Notes under the pieces: generated by a model
Databases searched by the model: none
Told to the model about the DNA's origin: nothing
Seen by the model: the letters and a program-made list of their open reading frames with translations, nothing else
Shown: positions 45,525 to 57,769 of the stretch, in pieces
How the letters are laid out: each line of letters opens with the position of its first letter
Position numbering within the stretch: the first letter of the stretch is position 1
Assembly (NCBI RefSeq): GCF_963678635.1
Contig: NC_087066.1
Span: 43,571,624 to 43,635,623, forward strand
Source: Symsagittifera roscoffensis
Lineage: Eukaryota > Xenacoelomorpha > Acoela > Convolutidae
Reading direction: 5' to 3'
DNA length: 64,000 nucleotides
Made by a program: the position numbers and the translations under genes

Positions 45525-48500
45525 TATGGGCCAAAGAGAACTGTGGACGAGCTTCCTCTTGTAAAAATGAATGAAGCCAATCAAAGAAAAATAAAAGCAA
45601 CAAAAAAGAAAATGCTTGCTCCAATTTCATGCAAAGAGACCACTAAAGGCCATCGACATGAGCCAAAGAGATCTGTCGATCAGCTTCCTATTGATCAGAA
45701 AAATGAATAAAGCCGATTAAAGAAAAAGAAAAGCAAAAAAAGAACAGGCTTGCTCCAGTTTCATGGAAAGACACCCTTAAAGGCCATCGACATGGGACAA
45801 TGAGATCTGTGGAGTAGCTTGCTCTTGATCAGCACAACGAATAAAGCCGATCAAAGATAAAGAAAAGCAAAGAAAAAGAACAAGCTTGCTCCAGTTTTAT
45901 GGAAAGACACTATTGAAGGCCATCGATTGGGGCCAAAGAGATCTTTGGATGAGCTTCCTCTTGATCAGCAAAATGACAAAAGTAGATCAAAGAAAAAGAA
46001 AAGCAACGAAAAAGAAGAGGCTTGCTCCAATTTCATGGAAAGACACCATTGAAGGCCATCGACATGAGCGAAAGAGATCTGTCGATCAGCTTCCTCTTGA
46101 TCGACAAAATGAATAAAGCTGATCAAAGAAAAAGAAAATCAAAGAAAAAAAACAGACTTGCTCCAATTTCATGAAAAGACACCATTAAAGGCCATCGACA
46201 TGGGCCAAGGAGATCCGTGGATGAGCTTCCTTTTGATCAGCAAAATGAATAAAGCCGATCAAAGAAAAAGAATAGCGAAGAAAAAGAACAGGCTTGCTCC
46301 AGTTTCATGGAAAGATACCATTGAAGGCCATCGACATGGGCCAAAGAGATCTGTGGAAGAGCTTCCTCTTGATCAGCAAAATGAATAAAGCCAATCACAG
46401 AAAAATAAAAGCAACGAAAAAGAAAAGGCTTGCTCCATTTTTATGGAAAGACACCATTAAAGGCCATCGACATGAGCCAAAGAGATCAGTCGATCAGCTT
46501 CCTCTTGATCAGCAAAATGAATAAAGCCGATCAAAGAAAAAGAAAAGCAAAGAAAAAGAACAGGCTTGCTTTATTTTCATGGAAAAACATCATTAAAGTC
46601 TATCGACATAAGCCAAAGAGATCTGTGGATGAGCTTGCTCTTGATCAGCAAAATTAAAAAGACGATCCAAGAAAAAGAAAATAAAAGAAAAAGAACAGGC
46701 TTGCTCAAACTTCATGGAAAGACACCATTAAAGGCCATCGACATGAGCCAAAGAGATTTGTCGATCAGCTTCATTTTGATCAGCAAAATGAATAATGCCC
46801 ATCAAAGAAAAAGAAAAGCAAAGAAAAAGAACAGGCTTGCTCCAGTTTCATGGAAAGACACCATTAAAGGCCATCGACATGAGCCAAAGAGATCAGTCGA
46901 TCAGCTTCCTCTTGATCAGCAAAATGAATAAAGCCGATCAAAGAAAAAGAAAAGCAAAGAAAAAGAACAGGCTTGCTTTATTTTCATGTAAAAACATCAT
47001 TAAAGTCTATCGACATAAGCCAAAGAGATCTGTGGATGAGCTTGCTCTTGATCAGCAAAATTAAAAAGACGATCCAAGAAAAAGAAAATAAAAGAAAAAG
47101 AACAGGCTTGCTCAAACTTCATGGAAAGACACCATTAAAGGCCATCGACATGAGCCAAAGAGATCTGTGGAAGAGCTTCCTCTTGATCAGCAAAATGAAT
47201 AAAGCCAATCACAGAAAAATAAAAGCAACGAAAAAGAAAAGGCTTGCTCCATTTTTATGGAAAGACACCATTAAAGGCCATCGACATGAGCCAAAGAGAT
47301 CAGTCGATCAGCTTCCTCTTGATCAGCAAAATGAATAAAGCCGATCAAAGAAAAAGAAAAGCAAAGAAAAAGAACAGGCTTGCTTTATTTTCATGGAAAA
47401 ACATCATTAAAGTCTATCGACATAAGCCAAAGAGATCTGTGGATGAGCTTGCTCTTGATCAGCAAAATGAATAAAGCCGATCAAAGAAAAAGAATAGCGA
47501 AGAAAAAGAACAGGCTTGCTCCAGTTTCATGGAAAGATACCATTGAAGGCCATCGACATGGGCCAAAGACATCTGTGGAAGAGCTTCCTCTTGATCAGCA
47601 AAATGAATAAAGCCAATCACAGAAAAATAAAAGCAACGAAAAAGAAAAGGCTTGCTCCATTTTTATGGAAAGACACCATTAAAGGCCATCGACATGAGCC
47701 AAAGAGATCAGTCGATCAGCTTCCTCTTGATCAGCAAAATGAATAAAGCCGATCAAAGAAAAAGAAAAGCAAAGAAAAAGAACAGGCTTGCTTTATTTTC
47801 ATGGAAAAACATCATTAAAGTCTATCGACATAAGCCAAAGAGATCTGTGGATGAGCTTGCTCTTGATCAGCAAAATTAAAAAGACGATCCAAGAAAAAGA
47901 AAATAAAAGAAAAAGAACAGGCTTGCTCAAACTTCATGGAAAGACACCATTAAAGGCCATCGACATGAGCCAAAGAGATTTGTCGATCAGCTTCATTTTG
48001 ATCAGCAAAATGAATAATGCCCATCAAAGAAAAAGAAAAGCAAAGAAAAAGAACAGGCTTGCTCCAGTTTCATGGAAAGACACCAGTAAAGGCCATCGAC
48101 ATGAGCCAAAGAGATCAGTCGATCAGCTTCCTCTTGATCAGCAAAATGAATAAAGCCGATCAAAGAAAAAGAAAAGCAAAGAAAAAGAACAGGCTTGCTT
48201 TATTTTCATGGAAAAACATCATTAAAGTCTATCGACATAAGCCAAAGAGATCTGTGGATGAGCTTGCTCTTGATCAGCAAAATTAAAAAGACGATCCAAG
48301 AAAAAGAAAATAAAAGAAAAAGAACAGGCTTGCTCAAACTTCATGGAAAGACACCATTAAAGGCCATCGACATGAGCCAAAGAGATCTGTGGAAGAGCTT
48401 CCTCTTGATCAGCAAAATGAATAAAGCCAATCACAGAAAAATAAAAGCAACGAAAAAGAAAAGGCTTGCTCCATTTTTATGGAAAGACACCATTAAAGGC

Positions 48501-51500
48501 CATCGACATGAGCCAAAGAGATCAGTCGATCAGCTTCCTCTTGATCAGCAAAATGAATAAAGCCGATCAAAGAAAAAGAAAAGCAAAGAAAAAGAACAGG
48601 CTTGCTTTATTTTCATGGAAAAACATCATTAAAGTCTATCGACATAAGCCAAAGAGATCTGTGGATGAGCTTGCTCTTGATCTGCAAAATGAATAAAGCC
48701 GATCAAAGAAAAAGAATAGCGAAGAAAAAGAACAGGCTTGCTCCAGTTTCATGGAAAGATACCATTGAAGGCCATCGACATGGGCCAAAGAGATCTGTGG
48801 AAGAGCTTCCTCTTGATCAGCAAAATGAATAAAGCCAATCACAGAAAAATAAAAGCAACGAAAAAGAAAAGGCTTGCTCCATTTTTATGGAAAGACACCA
48901 TTAAAGGCCATCGACATGAGCCAAAGAGATCAGTCGATCAGCTTCCTCTTGATCAGCAAAATGAATAAAGCCGATCAAAGAAAAAGAAAAGCAAAGAAAA
49001 AGAACAGGCTTGCTTTATTTTCATGGAAAAACATCATTAAAGTCTATCGACATAAGCCAAAGAGATCTGTGGATGAGCTTGCTCTTGATCAGCAAAATGA
49101 ATAAAGCCGATCAAAGAAAAAGAATAGCGAAGAAAAAGAACAGGCTTGCTCCAGTTTCATGGAAAGATACCATTGAAGGCCATCGACATGGGCCAAAGAG
49201 ATCTGTGGAAGAGCTTCCTCTTGATCAGCAAAATGAATAAAGCCAATCACAGAAAAATAAAAGCAACGAAAAAGAAAAGGCTTGCTCCATTTTTATGGAA
49301 AGACACCATTAAAGGCCATCGACATGAGCCAAAGAGATCAGTCGATCAGCTTCCTCTTGATCAGCAAAATGAATAAAGCCGATCAAAGAAAAAGAAAAGC
49401 AAAGAAAAAGAACAGGCTTGCTTTATTTTCATGGAAAAACATCATTAAAGTCTATCGACATAAGCCAAAGAGATCTGTGGATGAGCTTGCTCTTGATCAG
49501 CAAAATTAAAAAGACGATCCAAGAAAAAGAAAATAAAAGAAAAAGAACAGGCTTGCTCAAACTTCATGGAAAGACACCATTAAAGGCCATCGACATGAGC
49601 CAAAGAGATTTGTCGATCAGCTTCATTTTGATCAGCAAAATGAATAATGCCCATCAAAGAAAAAGAAAAGCAAAGAAAAAGAACAGGCTTGCTCCAGTTT
49701 CATGGAAAGACACCATTAAAGGCCATCGACATGAGCCAAAGAGATCAGTCGATCAGCTTCCTCTTGATCAGCAAAATGAATAAAGCCGATCAAAGAAAAA
49801 GAAAAGCAAAGAAAAAGAACAGGCTTGCTTTATTTTCATGGAAAAACATCATTAAAGTCTATCGACATAAGCCAAAGAGATCTGTGGATGAGCTTGCTCT
49901 TGATCAGCAAAATTAAAAAGACGATCCAAGAAAAAGAAAATAAAAGAAAAAGAACAGGCTTGCTCAAACTTCATGGAAAGACACCATTAAAGGCCATCGA
50001 CATGAGCCAAAGAGATTTGTCGATCAGCTTCCTCTTGATCAGCAAAATGAATAAAGCCGATCAAAGAAAAAGAAAAGCAAAGTAAAAGAACAGGCTTGCT
50101 CCAGTTTCATGGAAAGACACCATTGAAGGCCATCGACATGCGCCAAAGAGATCTGTGGATGAGCTTCCTCTTGATCAGCAAATGAATAAAGCCGATCAAA
50201 AAAAAAGAAAAGCAAAGAAAAAGGTCAGCTTGCTCCAGTTTCATGGAAAGACACCAATAAAGGCCATCGGCATGGGCCAAAGAGATCTGGGGATGAGCTT
50301 CCTCCTGATCAGCAAAAAGAAAAAAGTCGATCAAAGAAAAAGAAAAGCAAAGAAAAAGAACAGGCTTACTCCAGTTTCATGGAAAGACACCATTAAAGGC
50401 CATCGACATGGGACAAAGTGATCAGTGTATGATCTTTCTCTTGATCAGCAAAATGAATAAAGCCGCTCAAAGAAAAAGAAGAGCGTAGAAAAACAACAAG
50501 CTTGCTCCAGTTTCATGGAAAAACACCATTAAAGGCCATCGAAATGGGCCAATGAGATCCGTGGATGAGCTTCCTCTTGATCAGCAAAATGAATAAAGCC
50601 GATCAAAGAAAAAGAAAAGCAAAGAAAAAGAACCGGCTTGCTACAGTTTCATGGAAAAACACCATTAAAGGCCGTCGACATGGGCCAAAGAGATCTGTGG
50701 TTGAGCTTCCTCTTGATCAGCAAAATGACAAAAGTAGATCAAAGAAAAAGAAAAGCAACGAAAAAGAACAGGCTTGCTCCAGTTTCATGGAAAGACACCA
50801 TTAAAGGCCATCGACATGGGACAATGAGATCTGTGGAGTAGCTTGCTCTTGATCAGCAAAACGAATAAAGCCGATCAAAGACAAAGAAAAGCAAAGAAAA
50901 AGAACAAGCTTGCTCCAGTTTTATGGAAAGACACTATTAAAGGCCATCGATATGGGCCAAAGAGATCTTTGGATGAGCTTCCTCTTGATCAGCAAAATGA
51001 CAAAAGTAGATCAAAGAAAAAGAAAAGCAACGAAAAAGAAAAGGCTTGCTCCAATTTCATGGAAAGACACCATTGAAGGCCATCGAAATGAACGAAAGAG
51101 ATCTGTCGATCAGCTTCCTCTTGATCGACAAAATGAATAAAGCTGATCAAAGAAAAAGAAAAGCAAAGAAAAAGAACAGACTTGCTCCAATTTCATGAAA
51201 AGACACCATTAAAGGCCATCGACATGGGCCAAGGACATCCGTGGATGAGCTTCCTTTTGATCAGCAAAATGAATAAAGCCGATCAAAGAAAAAGAATAGC
51301 GAAGAAAAAGAACAGGCTTGCTCCAGTTTCATGGAAAGATACCATTGAAGGCCATCGACATGGGCCAAAGAGATCTGTGGAAGAGCTTCCTCTTGATCAG
51401 CAAAATGAATAAAGCCAATCACAGAAAAGTAAAAGCAACGAAAAAGAAAAGGCTTGCTCCATTTTTATGGAAAGACACCATTAAAGGCCATCGACATGAG

Positions 51501-54500
51501 CCAAAGAGATCAGTCGATCAGCTTCCTCTTGATCAGCAAAATGAATAAAGCCAATCAAAGAAAAAAAAAAGCAAAGAAAAAGAACAGGCTTGCTTTATTT
51601 TCATGGAAAAACATCATTAAAGGCTATCGACATAAGCCAAAGAGATCTGTGGATGAGCTTGCTCTTGATCAGCAAAATTAATAAGACGATCCAAGAAAAA
51701 GAAAATTAAAGAAAAAGAACAGGCTTGCTCAAACTTCATGGAAAGACACCATTAAAGGCCATCGACATGAGCCAAAGAGATTTGTCGATCAGCTTCATTT
51801 TGATCAGCAAAATGAATAATGCCCATCAAAGAAAAAGAAAAGCAAAGAAAAAGAACAGGCTTGCTCCAGTTTCATGGAAAGACACCATTAAAGGCCATCG
51901 ACATTGGCCAAAAAGTTCTGTGGTTGAGCTTCTTCTTGATCAGCAAAATGAACTAAGCCAATCAAAGAAAAATAAAAGCAACGAAAAAGAAAAGGCTTGC
52001 TCCAATTTCATAGAAGGACACCATTAAAGGCCATCATTATGAGCCAAAAAGATATGTCGATCAGCTTCCTCTTGATCAACAAAATGAATAAAGCCGATCA
52101 AAGAAAAAGAAAAGCAAAGTAAAAGAACAGACTTGCTCCAGTTTCATGGAAAGACACCATTGAAGGCCATCGACATGCGCCAAAGAGATCTGTGGATGAG
52201 CTTCCTCTTGATCAGCAAATGAATAAAGCCGATCAAAAAAAAGAAAAGCAAAGAAAAAGGTCAGCTTGCTCCAGTTTCATGGAAAGACACCAATAAAGGC
52301 CATCGGCATGGGCCAAAGAGATCTGGGGATGAGCTTCCTCCTGATCAGCAAATGAATAAAGTCGATCAAAGAAAAAGAAAAGCAAAGAAAAAGAACAGGC
52401 TTGCTCCAGTTTCATGGAAAGACACCATTAAAGGCCATCGACATGGGACAAAGTGATCAGTGTATGATCTTTCTCTTGATCAGCAAATTGAATAAAGCCG
52501 CTCAAAGAAAAAGAAGAGCGTAGAAAAACAACAAGCTTGCTCCAGTTTCATGGAAAAACACCATTAAAGGCCATCGAAATGGGCCAATGAGATCCGTGGA
52601 TGAGCTTCCTCTTGATCAGCAAAATGAATAAAGCCGATCAAAGAAAAAGAAAAGCAAAGAAAAAGAACCGGCTTGCTACAGTTTCATGGAAAAACACCAT
52701 TAAAGGCCGTCGACATGGGCCAAAGAGATCTGTGGTTGAGCTTCCTCTTGATCAGCAAAATGAATACAGCCGATCAAAGAAAAAGAAAAGCAACGAAAAA
52801 GAAAAGGCTTGCTCCAATTTCATGGAAGGACACCATTGAAGGCCATCAACATGAGCCAAAGAGATCTGTCGATCAGCTTCCTCTTGATCAGCAAAATGAA
52901 TAAAATCCTTCAAAGAAAAAGAAAATCAAAGAAAAAGAACAAGCTTTCTCCAGTTTCATAGAAAGACACCATTAAAGGCCAACGACATGGGCCAAAGAGT
53001 TCAGTGTATGAGCTTCCTTTTGATCAGCAAAATGAATGAAGCCAATCAAAGAAAAATAAAAGCAACGAAAAAGAACAAGCTTTCTCCAGTTTCATGGAAA
53101 GATACCATTAAAGGCCATCGACATGGGCCAAAGAGATTAGTGTATGAGCTTCCTTTTGATCAGCAAAATCAATGAAGCCAATCAAAGAAAAGTAAAAGCA
53201 ACGAAAAAGAACAGGCTTTCTCCAGTTTCATGGAAAGACACCATTAAAGGCCATCGACATGGGCCAAAGAGATCAGTGTATGAGCTTCCTTTTGATCAGC
53301 AAAATGAATAAAGCCGATCAAAGAAAAAGAAAAGCAACGAAAAGTAAAAGGCTTGCTCCAATTTCATGGAAGGACACCATTGAAGGCCATCAACATGAGC
53401 CAAAGAGATCTGTCGATCAGCTTCCTCTTGATCAGCAAAATGAATAAAGCCGATCAAAGCAAAAGAAAAGCAAAGAAAAAGAACAAGCTTTCTCCAGTTT
53501 CATGGAAAGACACCATGAAAGGCCATCGACATGGGCCAAAGAGATCAGTGTATGAGCTTCCGTTTGATCAGCAAAACGAATGAAGCAAATCAAAGAAAAA
53601 TAAAAGCAACAAAAAAGAACAAGCTTTCTCCAGTTTCATGGAAAGACACCATTAAAGGCCATCGACATGGGCCAAAGAGATCTGTGGTTGAGCTTCCTCT
53701 TGATCAGCAAAACGAATAAAGCCGATCAAAGAAAAAGAAAAGCAAACAAAAAGAACAAGCTTTCTCCAGTTTCATGGAAAGACACCATTAAAGGCCATCG
53801 ACATGGGCCAAAGAGATCAGTGTATGAGCTTCCTTTTGATCAGCAAAATGAATGAAGCCAATCAAAGAAAAATAAAAGCAACGAAAAAGAACAGGCTTGC
53901 TCCAGTTTCATGGAAAGACACCATTGAAGGCCATCAACATGAGCCAAAGAGATTTATCGATCAGCTTCCTCTTGATCAACAAAACGAATAAAGCCGATCA
54001 AAGAAAAAGAAAAGCAAAGAAAAAGAACAAGCTTCCTCCAGTTTCATGGAAAGACACCATAAAAAAGCCATCGACATGGGCCAAAGAGATCAGTGTATGA
54101 GCTTCCTTTTGATCAGCAAAAAGAATGAAGCCAATCAAAGAAAAACAAAATAAACGAAAAAGAACAGGCTTGCTCCAGTTTCATGGAAAGACACCATTAA
54201 AGGCCAACGACATGGGCCAAAGAGATCTTTGGTTGAGCTTCCTCTTGATCAACAAAATGAATAAAGCCGATCAAAGAAAAAGAAAAGCAACAAAAAAGAA
54301 AAGGCTTGCTCCAATTTCATGGAAGGACACCATTGAAGGCCATCAACACGAGCCTAAGACATCTGTCGATCAGCTTCCTCTTGATCATCAATATGAATAA
54401 AATCCATCAAAGAAAAGAAAAGCAAAGAAAAACAACAAACTTTCTCCAGTTTCATGGAAAGACACCATTAAAGTCCATCGACATGGGCCAAAAAGATCAG

Positions 54501-57500
54501 TGTATGAGCTTCCTTCTGATCAGCAAAATGAATGAAGCCAATCAAAGAAAAATAAAAGCAACGAAAAAGAAAAATTTTGCTCCAATTTCAAGGAGAGACA
54601 CCATCAAACGCCATCGACATGAGACAAAGAGATCTGTCGATCAGCTTCTTCTTGATCAGCAAAATGAATAAGGCCGATCAAAGAAAAAGAAAAGCAAAGA
54701 AAAAGAACAGGCTTGCTCAAGTTTCATGGAAAGACACTATTAAAGGCCATCGAAATGGGCCAAAGAGGTCCGTGGATGAGCTTCCTTTTGATCAGCAAAA
54801 CGAATAAAGCCGATCAAAGAAAAAGAAAAGCAAAGAAAATGGAAAGGCTTGCTCTAGTTTCATGGAAAGACACCATTAAAGGCCATCGACATGGGCCAAA
54901 GAGATCAGTGTATGAGCTTCCTCTTGATCAGCAAAATGAATGAAGCCAATCCAAGAAAAATAAAAGCAACGAAAAAGAAAAGGCTTGCTCCAATTTCATG
55001 GAAAGACACCATTGAAGGCCATCAACATGAGCCAAAGAGATCTGTCGATCAGCTTTCTCTTAATCAGCAAAATGAATAAAGCCGATCAAAGAAAAAGAAA
55101 AGCAAAGAAAAAGAACAGGCTTGCTCCAGTTTCATGGAAAGACACCAATAAAGGCCATCGACTTGGGCCAAAGAGAACTGTGGATGAGCTTCCTCTTGAT
55201 CAGCAAAAAGAAAAAAGTCGATCAAAGAAAAAGAAAAGCAAAGAAAAAGAACAGGCTTGCTCCAGTTTCATGGAAAGACACCATTAAAGGCCATCGACAT
55301 GGGCCAAAATGATCAGTGGATGAGCTTTCTCTTGATCAGCAAATGAATAAAGCCGATCAAAGAAAAAGAAAAGCAAAGAAAAAGAACAGGCTTGCTCCAG
55401 TTTTATGGAAAGACACCATTAAAGGCCATCGACATGGGCCAAAGAGATCAGTGTATGAGCTTCCTTTTGATCAGCAAAATGAATGAAGCCAATCAAAGAA
55501 AATTAAAAGCAAGAAAAAAGAAAAAATTTGCTCCAATTTCATGGAAAGACACCATCAAATGCCATCGACATGAGCCAAAGAGATCTGTAGATCAGCTTCC
55601 CCTTGATCAGCAAACTGAATAAGGCCGATCAACAAAAAAGCTAAGAAAAAGAACAAGCTTGCTCCAGTTTCATGGAAAGACACCATTAAAGGCCATCGAA
55701 ATGGGCCAAAGAGATCTGTGGATGAGCTTCCTTTTGATCAGCAAAACGAATAAAGCCGATCAAAGAAAAAGAAAAGCAAAGAGAAAGAAAAGGCTTGCTC
55801 CAGTTTCATGGAAAGACACCATTAAAAGCCATCGACATGGGCCAAACAGATCTGCGGATGAGCTTCCTCTTGATCAGCAAAATGAATAAAGCTGATCAAA
55901 GAAAAAGAAAAGCAAAGAAAAAGAACAAGCTTGCTCCAGTTTCATGGAAAGACACCTTTAAAGGCCATCGACATGGGCCAAAGAGATCTTTGGTTGAGCT
56001 TCCTTTTGATCAGCAAAATGAATGAAGCCAATCAAAGAAAATTAAAAGCAACAAAAAAGAAAAAGCTTGCTCCAATTTCATGGAAAGACACCATCAAATG
56101 CCATCGACATGAGCCAAAGAGATCTGTAGATCAGCTTCCCCTTGATCAGCAAAATGAATAAGGCCGATCAAAAAAAGCAAAGAAAAAGAACAAGCTTGCT
56201 CCAATTTCATGGAAAGACACCATTAAAGGCCATCGAATTGGGCCAAAGAGATCTGTGGATGAGCTTCTTTTTGATCAATAAAACGAATAAAGCCGATCAA
56301 AGAAAAAGAAAAGCAAAGAGAAAGAAAAGGCTTGCTCCAGTTTCATCTAAAGACACCATTAAAGGCCATCGACATGGGCCGAACAGATCTGTGGATGAGC
56401 TTCCTCTTGATCAGCAAAATGAATAAAGATGATCAAAGAAAAAAAAGAAAAGCAAAGAAAAAGAACAGGCTTGCTCCAGTTTCATGGAAAGACACCACCT
56501 TTAAAGGCCATCGACATGGGCCAAAGAGATCTTTGGTTGAGCTTCCTCTTGATCAGCAAAATGAATGAAGCCGATCAAAGAAAAAGAAAAGCAAAGAAAA
56601 AGAACAGGCCTGCTCCAGTTTCATTTAAAGACAACATTAAAGGCCATCGACATGGGCCAAAGTGATCTGTGGATGAGCTTCCTTTTGATCTGCAAAAAGA
56701 AAAAAGTCGATCAAAGAAAAAGAAAAGCAAAGAAAAAGAAAAGGCTCGCTCCAGTTTCATGGAAAAACAACACTGAAGGCCATCGACATGGGCCAAAGAG
56801 ATCTGTGGATGAGCTTCCTCTTGATCAGCAAAATGAAAAAAGTCAATCAAAGAAAAAGAAAAGCAACGAAAAAGAAAAGGCTTGCTCCAATTTCATGGAA
56901 AGACATCATTAAAGGCCATCGAAATGGGCCAAAGAGGTCTGTAGATGAGCTTCCTCTTGATCAGCAAAATGAATAAAGTCAATCAAAGAAAAAGAAAAGA
57001 AAAGAAAAGAAAAAGAAAAGGCTCGCTCCAGTTTCATGTAAAGACACCATTCAAGGCTATCGACATGGGCCAAAGAGATCCGTAGGTGAGCCTCCTTTTG
57101 ATCAGCAAAACGAATAAAGCCGATCAAAGAAAAAGAAAAGCAAAGAAAAAAAAGGCTTCTCCAGTTTCACGGAAAGACACCATTAAAGGCCAACGACATG
57201 GGCCAAAGAGGTCTGTGGATGAGCTTCCTCTTGATCAGCAAAATGAAAAAAGTCTATCAAAGAAAAAGAAAAGCAACGAAAAAGAAAAGGATTGCTCCAA
57301 TTTCATGGAAAGACACCATTAAAGGCCATCGAAATGGGCCAAAGAGATCTGTAGATGAGCTTCCTCTTGATCAGCAAAATGAATAAAGTCAATCAAAGAA
57401 AAAGAAAAAAAAAGAAAAAAAGAAAAGGCTCGCTCCAGTTTCATGTAAAGACACCATTAAAGGCCATCAACATGGGCCAAAGAGATCCGTGGCTGACCTT

Positions 57501-57755
57501 CCTTTTGGTCAGCAAAACGAATAAAGCCGATCAAAGAAAAAGAAAAGCTAAGAAAGAGAAAAGGCTTGCTCCAGTTTTAGGGAAAGACACCATTAAAGGC
57601 CATCGACATGGGCCAAAAAAATCTCTGGGTGAGCTTCCTCTTGATCAGCAAAATGGAAAAAAAAATGATCAAAGAAAAAGAAAAGCAACAAAAAAGAAAA
57701 GGCTTGCTCCAATTTCCTGGAAAGACCCAATTAAATGCCATTTACATGAGCCAAC
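45525..57755 (+). repeat. Satellite array 3: 136-bp monomers with nested higher-order repeats
   Basis: About 90 head-to-tail copies of a 136-bp unit. Landmarks in order are gaataaagccgatcaaagaa, an A/G tract (agaaaaagaacaggcttgct), ccagtttcatggaaagacac, cattaaaggccatcgacatg, ggccaaagagatctgtggat and gagcttcctcttgatcagca. The unit contains ttgatc and gatcaa 21 bp apart, which can pair. Because 136 leaves remainder 1 when divided by 3, each frame moves through all three phases, and only the tgaataa region stops it. This yields repeated lysine-rich ORFs of 62-121 codons that I treat as by-products. Higher-order periods: 407-408 bp (3 monomers), 1,222 bp (9), 1,630 bp (12). Displaced duplications: 5,024 bp (46,158 to 51,182) and 2,035 bp (50,565 to 52,600). 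Confidence 0.97.
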
Positions 57756-57769
57756 ACGGAAGGAAGGAC

